Shown here piece by piece: positions 48,049-57,626 of a DNA stretch of 64,000 nucleotides (position 1 is the first letter of the stretch; every line of letters begins with the position of its first letter). The translations under genes were made by a program, and so were the position numbers. The notes beneath the pieces were generated by a model. The model did no database searches. It saw only the letters and a program-made list of their open reading frames with translations, and was not told the origin of the DNA. This DNA is from Plutella xylostella (Eukaryota > Arthropoda > Insecta > Lepidoptera > Plutellidae), in assembly GCF_932276165.1 (NCBI RefSeq), contig NC_064000.1:8680001-8744000 (forward strand). Reading direction: 5' to 3'.

Positions 48049-50570
48049 CACACACACACACACACTTAATTAAGTTTATTTATTTCTGAAACTGAAAATT
48101 TTTAATGTTAATTTTGATATGGAGAGCGAGATCTCCTGGCACAGGTATTTTATACTTAATAGGAGGTCTTTACCTTGTATTAGTTATAAGTTAACAGTTT
48201 TTGAAATAAACTATTTTTAATTTTAATTTTTTAATTTAGTACTAATTGTCTTTATTGTTTTTGTACTAAAGTTCCCAGTTTTTTCGCCCTTTGGCGACCC
48301 CCCTACAGAAGCTTCGCGACCCCCCAGGGGGTCGCGACCCACAGGTTGAAAAACACTGGTTTAGACTATATGTATACCAAATTTCATTCAAATCCGTTCA
48401 GTAGTTTTGGCGTGAAAGAGTTGTTACGCGCCGCGACGTGGTGGGCCACGGCAAGAACGGCATGGCCAGCTACCAGGACGACGCGCACTTCCCGTTCCCT
48501 TCCGTCAGGTTCAAGGAGAACACGAGGGATATTGCTGTAAGGAGCTTCTGTGAACTCTGAGTAGATTAGTTGCTGTATATTGTATACTAGCTGTTGCCCG
48601 CGAGCTTCGCTTCGCTTTTTAAAAGTTTTCCCGTGGGAATTCCGGGATAAAAAGTAGCCTATGTTCTTTCCCAGGGTCTAGACCGTATGTATACCAAATT
48701 TCATTCAAATCCGTTCAGTAGTTTTGGCGTGAAAGAGTAACATACAGACGGACATACAGACACAGTTACTTTCGCCTTTATAATATTAGTTAGGATTAGG
48801 ATTAGGATTAGGATAATATTAGCTCGCTCGTACGATCTACGGGCGGTGCCGCATCGGCTGCCGCGACGTGGTGGGCCACGGCAAGAACGGCATGGCCAGC
48901 TACCAGGACGACGCGCACTTCCCGTTCCCTTCCATCAGGTTCAAGGAGAACACCAGGGATATTGCTGTAAGGAGCTTCTGTTATTCTATTCTATTCTCTT
49001 TGGGGGTGTGAGTACCTGCACCTGGCTCTCTCGAATGGAACCGTTGTGCATATTCCCAAGATCTAAACTGCCTTCCTAAGCTTGGACCATTTCCCCACCA
49101 CGCTGGTCCACTGCGGGTTGGTGGGTTCACATATCTAGATGTGCTAGATCTAGATATGCAGGTTTCCTCACGATGTTTTCCTTCACCGTTTCGGTTCTTC
49201 CGAGTTTCTGTTAAAACTGAGTATATATTAGTTCCTGTAAATATTGATTTTGAGAGACTAGGGGGGGGGGTCACTTACCGACATCATCATCATCATCACA
49301 ACCCACCTTGTCCACAATGGTGGGGCTTGGGTCGTAAAGGAAGGAAGGGGTTTAGGCCCAGTCAGTCTAGCTTACGATAAGCGGAGCGCTGCTGCGCTAA
49401 TCGTAACTCTACCGATTGCATGGCAGCTATTAGTAACTCTCTATGTAGGTAGGTATGTACAAGCTGCATCTTTACAAGAAATGTTTGTGACAGTGGAGCT
49501 GCAACCAGACTCATCCAAGGCGTGATAGGCAATCTTTTTTGGTGCAAACTCAGCAGTCCCAACAATCCCAACATACCTAAATATCTCCCCACCTTCTTAT
49601 CCTAATCCTAATCCTAATCCTAACTATCCTAACTTCCTAACTAATATTATAAATGCGAAAGTACTGTGTCTGTCTGTCTGTCTGTTACTCTTTCACGCCA
49701 AAACTACTTAACGGATTTGAATGAAATTTGGAACACATATGGTCTAGACCTTGAGAAAGAACATAGGCTAATTTTTATCCCGGAATTCCCACGGGAAAAC
49801 TTTTTAAGGCGAAGCGAAGCGCGCGGGTACAGCTATTCTGAATAAATTTCATAGAGACTACCCACAACCCCCCTACCTATCACCCATCCCTCTCCCCCAC
49901 CAGGCGTTGCGCCAGAAAGAGAAGGGCGACTGGAAGATGCTGAGCTGTGAGGAGAAGAAGGCGCTGTACCGCGCCTCGTTCTGCCAGACCTTCGCGGAGT
50001 TCCAGGCGCCTACTGGATCCTGGAAGTTTGTCACCGGCTGGGTGCTGCTGATGACGTCGTTTGGGTTCTGGGCACTCATGTTCTATCATCACTTTGGTGA
50101 GTTGCTTGGAAGATATAAAAATACTGTATTCTGCGTCCTACTAACAAATTAAGTGACATACATGCGTAAAATTGAAGCGATAAATACGATTGTTCTGAGT
50201 GATTTATAAAATAACAAATGTTATGCTGATGATGATGCCACCGAGCGAGCCCGGATGCGCGTTGCTAAAATGCCTGAAGTTGGGTTTGAAGGCATAAGTC
50301 AGTCAGAAGCGTCACTCGCTGAATGCCCTGACCTGAGCAATCTGACCATGCATACATATGTAAAGTATAGCTAGTTGATACCTCACTCGAGGAAGCCTTT
50401 CATACTCTGCATCCTTCGATTATCCTTCATCCACAGTGAACGAGCCCCTGCCAGAGTCGTACTCCGAGGCGTCCCGCAAGGCGCAACTCCGTCGCATGTT
50501 GGAGTTGCACGTCAACCCCATCGACGGTCTGTCTTCACACTGGGACCACGACAAGGACCAGTGGAAATAA
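45647..50570 (+). CDS. COX4L: Cytochrome c oxidase subunit 4-like paralogue (COX4L)
   Basis: Three coding exons in phase: 45647-45832, 49904-50096 and 50437-50570, 170 aa. It matches the COX4 gene at 58725 throughout: DDAHFPFPSVRFKENTRDI, EKGDWKMLSCEEKKALYRAS, FCQTFAEFQAPTGSWK, a membrane helix (GWVLLMTSFGFWALMFYHHF), and LRRMLELHVNPIDGLSSHWD. COX4 is a nuclear-encoded inner-membrane subunit of respiratory complex IV. The first 25 residues, rich in Arg and hydrophobic residues with no acidic residue, fit a mitochondrial presequence. Compared with COX4, the introns between presequence and mature region and between exons 3 and 4 are absent, and the N-terminus is strongly diverged. Extra exon-1 copies lie in intron 1. 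A testis- or tissue-specific role, as for Drosophila COX4L, is only inference. Confidence 0.9.
46567..47510 (-). mobile_element. LINE fragment, reverse-transcriptase C-terminal part
   Basis: Minus-strand frames broken by shifts read DYENAFNSIETWEIL (47400 region), VMTYGAETWALTVGLVHRFK (46850 region), KLKWQWAGHICRRTDNRWGR and VLEWRPRIGKRSVDRP (46600 region). YGAETW and the H-I-CRR-x-D-x-RWG motif are typical of the lepidopteran endonuclease-reverse transcriptase LINE whose tail recurs in this window. Several frameshifts mean it is dead. It is nested inside hAT copy 2. Confidence 0.75.
47590..48235 (+). mobile_element. Jockey-type LINE 3' fragment
   Basis: The plus-strand frame 47599-47907 contains LYILFTILRLHKRLRYDT, ILEKRRQHKVAPVRLN and TWIKTINYEETEKLLDYTK. 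It resembles the C-terminus of the LINE at 19466-20200 (TMKKWLTGLNYDQTED). Its 3' UTR includes a CA microsatellite and GAGATCTCCTGGCACAGG. It is 5'-truncated. Confidence 0.65.
47965..48065. repeat. (CA)n microsatellite
   Basis: About 100 bases of CACACA with a few interruptions (AAAC, CTCACACTCAC), within the LINE 3' UTR. Likely length-polymorphic. Confidence 0.95.
48430..48536 (+). pseudogene. COX4L exon 1 duplicate, copy B (partial)
   Basis: Matches the last ~107 bases of COX4L exon 1 almost exactly (one silent change: CACGAGG for CACCAGG) and keeps the GCT|GTAAGG donor. The downstream intron (GAGCTTCTGTGAACTCTGAG...) is also copied. Its left end is fused to the truncated short repeat, without a start codon or clear acceptor. 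It is probably a dead exon. Confidence 0.85.
48587..48822 (-). repeat. (GTCT)n-type short repeat, copy c
   Basis: A full reverse-oriented copy, from AGCTGTTGCCCGCGAGC through AGGGTCTAGACC and CATACAGAC repeats to GTTAGGATTAGGATTAGG. It lies between exon copies B and C. Its final ATATTAG supplies the AG just before copy C. Confidence 0.75.
48823..48966 (+). pseudogene. COX4L exon 1 duplicate, copy C (splice-competent in phase)
   Basis: Forty-eight codons, open throughout, equivalent to residues 15-62 of COX4L, with Ala to Thr (CGTACG for CGCGCG) and Val to Ile (CCATCAGG for CCGTCAGG) changes. It keeps the GCT|GTAAGG donor. The bases before it, ATATTAG, could act as an acceptor and would be phase 0 at both ends, so inclusion after exon 1 would insert a 48-residue repeat without a frameshift. 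Whether it is ever spliced in is unknown. It lacks a start codon. Confidence 0.75.
49597..49840 (+). repeat. (GTCT)n-type short repeat, copy d
   Basis: Plus orientation: (CCTAAT)n, ATAAATGCGAAAGT, GTCTGTCTGTCTGT, ACGGATTTGAATGAAATTTG, GGTCTAGACC, then GGAATTCCCACGGG and GGCGAAGCGAAGCGCGCGGG. It ends about 60 bases before the COX4L exon 2 acceptor. Confidence 0.8.
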
Positions 50571-50599
50571 GGGGACTAGGATAAGTGCTGTTGGTGCTG

Positions 50600-50605
50600 A
50601 ATAAA
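50600..50605 (+). terminator. COX4L polyadenylation signal
   Basis: AATAAA 30 bases after the COX4L stop codon, followed by a GT-rich stretch (GTGATGGTGTTTGT). Confidence 0.65.
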
Positions 50606-50644
50606 GAGTGATGGTGTTTGTATATTTTGTTTTTGTTGGCTGAA

Positions 50645-51180
50645 TCAATAATCATCCACTGCTGGACATAGGCCTCTCCCAAGGAGCGCTACAACACTCG
50701 GTTCTCGGCCTTCCTCATCCAACCACTAATGGCTACCCGCCTAAGGTCCACAGTCCAGCGGGCAGGAGGGCGTCCCACGCTGCTTTTGCCTGTTCGTGGT
50801 CTCCACTCGAGAACTCGTCTACACCAACGGTTATTGTTTCTTCTACTGGTCAGACATGACCAGCCCACTGCAACTTCAGCTTGCATATTTTGACAGCTAT
50901 GTCGGTAACCTTAGTCCTCTGACGGATAACATCATTTCTGATACGATCCATCAGAAAAAACCCCAAGCATAGCTCACTTCATAGCACGCTGAGTGACTTT
51001 AAATCAGTGTCCACGTTTCTGCACTATAGTGTGCCCAATCCATCACCACTTTCGTTTCGAAATTTCCTTGCCGATCGCGATGGGAGATTGTCGGCACAGC
51101 TTCCACAGATCTTCGTTACGTATTGTCTTCGGCCAGAAAACGCGTAGGATCGACCCGAGGACCTAAGGTTTAAGTTATGC
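50645..51180 (-). mobile_element. LINE fragment, same family as 46567-47510
   Basis: The minus-strand frame reads NNRWCRRVLEWRPRTGKSS, GRPPARWTVDLRRVAISG and WMRKAENRVL. The 3' end reads TCCTTGGGAGAGGCCTATG toward CAGCAGTGGATGATT, the same tail as other copies. It lies in the gap between COX4L and SPH-2 and is 5'-truncated. Confidence 0.7.
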
Positions 51181-51591
51181 CCACATATTTATTAGTTGAT
51201 AACTAAGAGTTAAGCTGCCGTATCATCTTTTGTAGGGGATTGCTAACATGATCACTTTTATATAATTATACTAACCTAACTCCTTCAATAAATGTAAAGT
51301 ATAATAAAACATTTCAATGTTGACTCTACATACATAAGCTAGTTACTTACCTGCATTAGGTATTATACACGCCATGTCCTCATATTAGGAAGTAAGTAAA
51401 TCAACATTCTCTAACAAAGTAACAAGTAGAGAAATTCCGTACACATGTAAGCACCGTGGCATTAGCTAGCTCATATATACTGACTAACCGATTTAATTGA
51501 AACCTCTGTATTACGATTACTCAAAAGTGTGTGTATGTTTTTTAAATTAGAAATACCTACCTAAGTAGTTTTTTTAATGTTTATTTCAATA

Positions 51592-51597
51592 TTTATT
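51592..51597 (-). terminator. SPH-2 polyadenylation signal
   Basis: AATAAA on the minus strand, 44 bases after the SPH-2 stop codon. Confidence 0.55.
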
Positions 51598-51640
51598 CAT
51601 AAAAGTCACTGCAAATAATGATTAACCTGTTCAATTATTT

Positions 51641-54600
51641 TCAGTCCTCATCGTCAAGTAACTTAGATTTTTTCTCAGCCGCAACTTGTTTTTCAGCTAA
51701 TTTTATTTGCCTATCGGCAAAACTCTTTGCTGCTTTGATTTCTCTGGATGTTTCGTCTGCACTATTTAAATGCCTTTCTAAGACCCCAAGAGCCTTGAAT
51801 GCTTTCTGTTGTTCTAGTATAATACGTTCCATATCTCTCAATTCAATGGGGTTCGTTTTTTCTTCATCTGGTTCAGTTTTAATATTTGAAGATGGATTAA
51901 TTTTAGTTTCTGTTCTGATAGATTTTTCTGAACTTTGAGTTTGTTCTGAATGATTTTTTATTTTCTCTTCTTTCCATGAAATTATAGAACTTTCTCTGCT
52001 ATCTGATTCATCTCGTATGGTTGGATTTTCTTTAGCTAAGTTAACCCCCATATCTGATTCTTTAGAAGAAACTTTCAGGCCATGGTTATTATTATTATCT
52101 TTAGATATACTTTCTTGTTTTAGGTCATTATTATCACTTACATCTTCGTCTTCAGGTTCATTATTTTCACTTTCATAATCCACAAGCATTTTCTTTTTTT
52201 CGCTTTTGTTTTCTTTCTCTGATTGCTCTTCACCAATATTTTGTTCTGATTTGTCACTTTTAGCTTCAAGCGTAGTAGCATCAAAATCTGTTTTAGTGGT
52301 TGGAATTTCTATCTCGATGCTATTAGCACTACCACTATCTTCAATGCTTTGAAGAGAACCTTTTACTGTCACATTGGTATTGGATATGCTTTCTAAACTA
52401 TTCTTCACTTCTACACTTTCTTCACTCTTTTTGTCCGTAAAATGTTCCTGTACATTAGGCAAAAAAGTGTCAATGTCTTTCAAAAATGTCTTATACAAGT
52501 GACTCTGTTTCATACCCGGACCCATGAATCCAGAAATGTCTTCTTCACTGCCAAATACTTTTTTAAGATACTGTTTAAACAGTTCATCTCGTTGTGGAAC
52601 AATTTTTTTAGCTTTTTTTTCTTTGGTTACCTCCAGCTTATCATAATTTATTCTGTCTACAAATGTATCTCGCAATTTCATAATTTTAGTAAGTTTCAGC
52701 TTTGGATTATGCTCACTGTAAGGATCTAATAATGGTTTATTAGACAATTTCATAATTTCAGTAGGATATAACGGTTCCTTTTTCAATGGTATAATTATAG
52801 TAGGTTTATCCTCATTAAGTTTGACACGATCAAATAACGGTTCCCGGCTGGCCTCCGCTTCCACAGGCATCATCATTTCTTCTTTCTCAGTCGTGGATGA
52901 CTCAACTATCCGTGGTGTAGTTGGCACCGTCGTAGAAACATAAGATGACACAACTTTCTATAAACAAATACAAAACATTCAGTTAAAAGACCCTGGATTG
53001 AACTTAATAACAATACGGTCTGCAAAGGTAACTTTGAAAAACCCACAATTGACAAAATGTCGTCAATCCAAGTAGCGTAGTATCCCAACTTGACGAACAC
53101 TGTGGGGGCATTTTGGTCTCCACATGGTGATGAACCGAAGCTGATTATACCAGTTAATATTCCATCAACAATTCCTGGGCCTCCAACATCATGCTGAAAC
53201 AGACACCAAGCGAGAGTCAACAGATCCTGACCAGTCAATAAGCGCTGCGGATGACTCGTATTCTTTAAAAGTAATAACTTTGGCGACCGAATTGCGTTGT
53301 GGTTTGTGACCCTGACTACTGAGCCGAAGGTCCCGGGTTCGATTCCCGGCTGGGGCAGATATTTGTTTAAACACAGATAATTTGTTCTCGGGTCTTGGAT
53401 GTGCCCGTAAAATGGCAATAGGCCCGCCCCATATTACACTGTGGGGCTAACATAACACTGGCGAACAGTGGGTGCAGCAATGCACTTCTGTCTACCCCGC
53501 AAGGGAGTACATTAGTACAGGGTGTAAGTGTTGGTTTGTTTGTTTGTTTTAATAACTTAACAGAATGTAGGTAGGTGTACTTACGTTGCATGCTCCGGAG
53601 CCTGAGGTGATGAATCCTGCGCAGAAGTGTTTATTGGTTACGTATTTTCTGAAAATGTTGTTAAGTATTTAAATCATTTGATAAAAAAATAAGTTGTAGA
53701 TATTTAAAGTATTTTATGACACAGAGTTTTCTTACTTGGAATACATTTGTTGGCATTCTCGCAAGTCGTAAAAATCTAAAACTGCATACGATATTTTATT
53801 CTTTAACGGATCTTGCATCATATTTGAACGCTGTAACGAAATATCCCCATAAACACGAAGGCTAAGGGCTTTAACTTCTTAATAATCATCATTGCATACT
53901 TACATGTATATAGCTAGGTTTTATAGGTAAGTTACCTACCCATTTATATCGCAAATACTCACAGTTTTAGCTCCCCAGCCAACAATAGTTATACCGTCAG
54001 TATTCGTTGGCAACGGATGTGCCTTTCTATCAAAATCAATTTTCTTAACTCTGGCATGTTTCTTCTTGAACTGTATATGATACTGCAGCCTCATGATGGC
54101 CAGGTTGTCCCGCAAGCTCTGCGGCTCGTAGGTAGGGGGGAAGTACACTTTAATGACAGGTATCACTTCACCACCCCCCATGTAGAAACTGCTGCCGATT
54201 CTGGCTGAGACGAATTTCGGATTCTCACGATAGAAACGGTTGTTGTGTGCTCTGGAAAATTTTATTTTGGAAGTCATGATGAAGTAAATAAAAAACAAAA
54301 TGGTTAGAAACATAATAAGTAAATGTTGATCGTCTCACAATTGCAAACAGGAGGCAGCAGTGATGATCAGATCTGACTTGATGATGCTGCCAGCACATTG
54401 GAACTTGTCAAACACGCTAATGCTCGCCATGAAAGGGTATTTCTTTATGTTACTCGTTGTGCCTTTGTATATGCGACGGCTGCTTGTCCCTGAAATATAC
54501 CATCAAAAAATTATTAGACAATTTTGATAAATGTCTAGGTAGTCTAGGTACCTATGTTAGATTTTTTAACTCTCAAAACTTACGCCAAAAATCGCCATCT

Positions 54601-55151
54601 CCTTTTATTTTATCCTCAGCATCTGAGTCTCTCAACAATATATCACTAATTAAAAGATCTTGGTCGACTGTATCATTTTCCGAGGGTCCTTTCAAGTTCT
54701 TCGTGGAATCTTGTTGCATCAACAGCATCACTTCATTTCTTACATCCTTTAAGGTATCAATATAATTCTGAGCTACATCAGTTTCATTGTTTACTTCATC
54801 TGCTTTGAATTCTGGTTCTAATTCTTTATTATCTTGAAACATTTCAGTCGTAAAAATGGTGGCATTATCGCTGCTGATATCGACCCTCGTTAGTTCGACT
54901 ATATCATTCAGAACGTTGTGGTCGCGCACAGTCAGCGGAGCCAGGTCGTCGTGGAGTGCAGTGAAATGGTCGAACTTTACTCTGGCCGAGGGGTCTAAGT
55001 TGAGTAGTTTGAAGAGCCTGTTGGTGATGACTCTGACCACAGCCTCAGTTGCCTGTAAGTCGTTGTCAGGGACTGACGGAATGGCGTCCACGGCACCAGA
55101 GGATCGGATGTTGAAGAACAAAATGGTCAACAAGATTGTGTTCACAAACAT
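51641..55151 (-). CDS. Serine-protease homologue with no catalytic triad and a long acidic tail (SPH-2)
   Basis: Seven exons: 55151-54584, 54489-54339, 54251-53963, 53830-53736, 53648-53585, 53193-53047 and 52957-51641. All are in phase, giving 876 aa. Signal peptide at 1-20, then about 165 acidic residues of unknown type. The S1-like domain (about 207-438) keeps its core cysteines and the GWG and AGFITS motifs. All three catalytic positions are changed: His to Ser236 (TAASC), Asp to Asn289 (RDNLAIMRL), Ser to Val392 (NHDVGGP). Residues 439-876 form one large exon: Thr/Glu-rich, then a Lys-rich part, an acidic Ser/Glu/Asn part and a final charged helix (ERIILEQQKAFKALGVLERH). The tail matches no domain I know. 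The exon 6 donor (ATT|GTGGGT) is weak, so the link to the tail exon is the least certain step; reading through it would add about 30 residues instead. Likely secreted, non-enzymatic binding or cofactor protein. Confidence 0.82.
53283..53552 (+). mobile_element. tRNA-derived SINE in SPH-2 intron
   Basis: The head has a tRNA-like GACCCTGACTACTGAGCC and a B box GGTTCGATTCC at 53336-53346. The body includes CCCGTAAAATGGCAATAGGC and CTACCCCGCAAGGGAGTAC, and the tail is (TTTG)n. Three further copies lie at 57503, 59290 and 60624. It sits between SPH-2 exons 5 and 6. Confidence 0.8.
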
Positions 55152-55591
55152 GAAGATAGTTATAAAGAAATATTTAGATTATTTTAGTATTTTTAAAAAC
55201 TTTTACATTAGAATTTAACAAATCTTAACACGAACTATGTAGCAACAATAAATCGATTTCTTTTCAAATGGCTATTATTTATTACTGTACCAACTTTATT
55301 GCAGGTAGGTAGTTATAAGTTATTGTTTTTTATGATTTTTTAACACTATATTGCTCAACAGAACTGAAAACTATTGTTGTGAAGTGTGGTACTTATATAC
55401 CTATGGTGTTAGTAGTTAAGTATGTAGGTACTAGCTACTTTCTTCCACTTACGAACAAGAACGTAGAAAATAGAAAGAAAGAAATATATGTGGGGATATC
55501 TCACACACGACCCCAAGCTAGGTAGAACTTGTGTTATGGGTGTCGGACAGCTAATATATCTACACATATATATACATAGATAGATACTAAA

Positions 55592-55624
55592 TCCTTACTT
55601 ATATTATAAATGCGAAAGTAACTG

Positions 55625-55663
<39 letters not shown>

Positions 55664-55823
55664 TACTCTTTCACGCCAAAACGACTGAACGGATTTGAAT
55701 GAAATTTGGTATACATACGGTCTAGAGTCTAGACCCTGGGAAAGAACATAGGCTACTTTTATCCCGGAATTCCCACGGGAAAACTTTTTAAGGCGAAGCG
55801 AAGCGCGCGGGAACAGCTAGTAA
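55592..55823 (+). repeat. (GTCT)n-type short repeat, copy e
   Basis: Complete plus-oriented copy with the longest (GTCT) run in the window (seven or more units near 55627-55660). It then has TTCACGCCAAAACGACTGAA, GGTCTAGAGTCTAGACC (the palindrome is partly doubled), GGAATTCCCACGGG and GCGCGCGGGAACAGCTAG. Confidence 0.8.
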
Positions 55824-56573
55824 TATATAAATATCAACAAAAAAGATCCGAGTAGGTACAACTATCTACTTTTAAAGATTTTATTTAAGATTTTATTTCT
55901 ATACTTACCTAGTTACGTATAACAAGAAGACTGTTTAAGATAATTTTATGTTTGGTTGGTTTTGTTTTGAAATTTTATTTCTGTCTTGTGTGACATACAC
56001 TGTTTATGTTTTACTAATATAAATTCACTTTAGTCAAGTCATTTTTGGTACCCCAAGATACGGGCTGAGCCTTGTTTGGGTACCCCTGCTCCTTGTGATT
56101 AATGTTCAATTAGCCCCCCTACTCTTGAAAGGCAATGTAGGTATTGCGTCTGTCTTGCGTTGTCAACATTAAAAAAATTACTTCTATTCAAAATTCGATT
56201 TTACAAAAATTAAAAATACATAAATGTTCATCAAGATAAAGCCTTTTTTTAGAACCTAACACTAAGAACCAAGTAACCAGAATGAAGAATTTATTTCAGA
56301 TTTTGGCCGAAAAATACTTTATTGGCGTTTTTGTAAAATAACTTCTAAATTGTATGCATTATATTCTTGTTTCTAGGTTCTTAAAATAGGCATTACCTAG
56401 CTGATTATACATATAAGTATGTTTAGTCTTTGTAAAAACGCTTTTGAAGAGAAGTTATGATTTTTTAAATGTTGACAACGCAAGACAGGCGCAATACATT
56501 GCCTTTCAAGAGTAGGGGGCTGACGTGTGCATAGATATAGTTTAAGTATAATACCTTGTATAATATATAGTAA

Positions 56574-56800
56574 ATAGCTGTTCCCGCGAGCTTCGCTTCG
56601 CCCTAAAAAGTTTTCCCGTGGCAATTCCGGGATAAAAAGTAGCCTATGTTCTTTCTCACGGTCTAGACCATATGTATACCAAATTTCATTCAAATCCGTT
56701 CAGTAGTTTTGGCGTGAAAGCGTAACAGACAGACAGACAGACAGACAGACACAGTTACTTTCGCATTTATAATATTAGTTAGGAAGTTAGGATAGTTAGG
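56574..56800 (-). repeat. (GTCT)n-type short repeat, copy f
   Basis: Reverse orientation, from AGCTGTTCCCGCGAGCTTC through CGGTCTAGACC and (CAGA)n to TAATATTAGTTAGGAAG. Its GGTCTAGACC palindrome is intact, that is, not occupied by the hAT-like element. Confidence 0.8.
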
Positions 56801-56839
56801 ATATGTAACTTTTGCGTAATAAAGATTTTTTATTATTAT

Positions 56840-57490
56840 TATGTTGTGTCGTTACCGTCTCGGGACCATGGGGTCCCGGGCATTTGGAAGGCTTGCATGG
56901 GGCCGAAGCCAACATGTAGAGGCCCGTTTGACAACATTAATCTATATGAAATGTGACACTAACCGACGATTTTCCCTGTGTAAACTATAGAAGTAAACCC
57001 AAGGAAAATCCCCGGTTAGTGCAGGACTACTGTAGGATATGGAGAAAACTAATACAGGGTTATGGAATGGGGTGCTAAATGGACTGGGTATCTGGGACTA
57101 TGGAAGGACTATGGCCCCTGCCTGGACCTATATGTTTCACATACGGATAAAAAGGCAGGGGGTGACTCGCACACACATTAAATGGGCCCCCCAAAACAGT
57201 CGCTAGCACATTACAGTGACGTAGCAACAAGGGGGCAACATGGCATGAGGTGCTGAGGATGGAGAGGTATACCAAGGCTCTCAGAGCAATCGCGGATACC
57301 GGTCAAGACCCCTACAAGCACTTACTGGATATACTTCCTTCCTCCGAGCAAAATGCTCTAGCGGTACACCACTCAAGCCAGCCAATGAAGGCAAGCAAGA
57401 GGTGGGAGATCCTGTTCCTCGTCAGTGTTCACTCTGGACAACCAATAAAGGCAAGCCAGAGATGAGGAACAGGGGTTCTCCCTGGCATCG
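56840..57490 (+). repeat. Probable transposon fragment with internal direct repeat
   Basis: GC-richer DNA with the frame LDILPSSEQNALAVHHSS (57330 region) and two near copies of CCA(G)CCAAT(G/A)AAGGCAAGC (57378 and 57438). I recall similar sequence in lepidopteran repeats but cannot name the family. Confidence 0.35.
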
Positions 57491-57502
57491 GGTGGGTGGG
57501 GT

Positions 57503-57626
57503 CGTTATTATTATTATTATTATTTATCTGTCTTTAAACAAATATCTGCCCCAGCCGGGAGTCGAACCCGAGACCTTCGGCATAGCAGTCAGGGTCACGT
57601 ACCACTACACCAGTCAGCCGTCGTCG
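57503..57626 (-). mobile_element. tRNA-derived SINE fragment
   Basis: Reverse complement of the SINE head: ATATCTGCCCCAGCCGGGAG, GTCGAACCCGAGACC (B box) and GTAGTGGTACGTGACCCTG on the other strand. Preceded by (ATT)n. Confidence 0.7.

Larger units (their letters stand above)
45958..48358. mobile_element. hAT-like non-autonomous transposon, copy 2, with nested insertions
   Basis: Ends CAGTGTTTTTCAACCT and AGGTTGAAAAACACTG, flanked by a perfect 8-bp duplication GTTTAGAC (45950-45957 and 48359-48366). Terminal and subterminal sequence matches copy 1 at 27409-28432 (GCGACCCCCCTGG, CATTCCATACGACGTATT). It is longer because LINE pieces (about 46050-46250, 46567-47510, 47590-48235) inserted later. 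Confidence 0.85.
45883..48420 (-). repeat. (GTCT)n-type short repeat, copy b, split by a hAT insertion
   Basis: Reverse orientation. The left part (45883-45957) has AGCTGTTCCCGC, CCCGTGGGAATTC and GGATAAAAAG. The right part (48359-48420) has ATATGTATACCAAATTTC and GTAGTTTTGGCGTGAAAGAG, and is cut off at the junction with exon copy B. The 2.4-kb hAT-like insert sits between them. Confidence 0.7.

Noticed and set aside
47870..48073. 67-codon frame of His/Thr repeats
   Set aside because: It is the translated (CA)n microsatellite following the LINE remnant.
53331..53352. tRNA gene suggested by GGTTCGATTCC
   Set aside because: Only the tRNA-like head of a SINE: the acceptor stem does not pair and the sequence continues into the SINE body. 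Other copies occur at 57.5, 59.3 and 60.8 kb.
53189..53591. Minus-strand frames with QPGIEPGTFGS-type peptides
   Set aside because: They are translations of the tRNA-derived SINE (B box and tail), not genes; the same peptide appears at the other SINE copies.
55620..55665. Regular short repeats resembling a CRISPR-like array
   Set aside because: It is a (GTCT)n microsatellite without spacers, part of an interspersed repeat.
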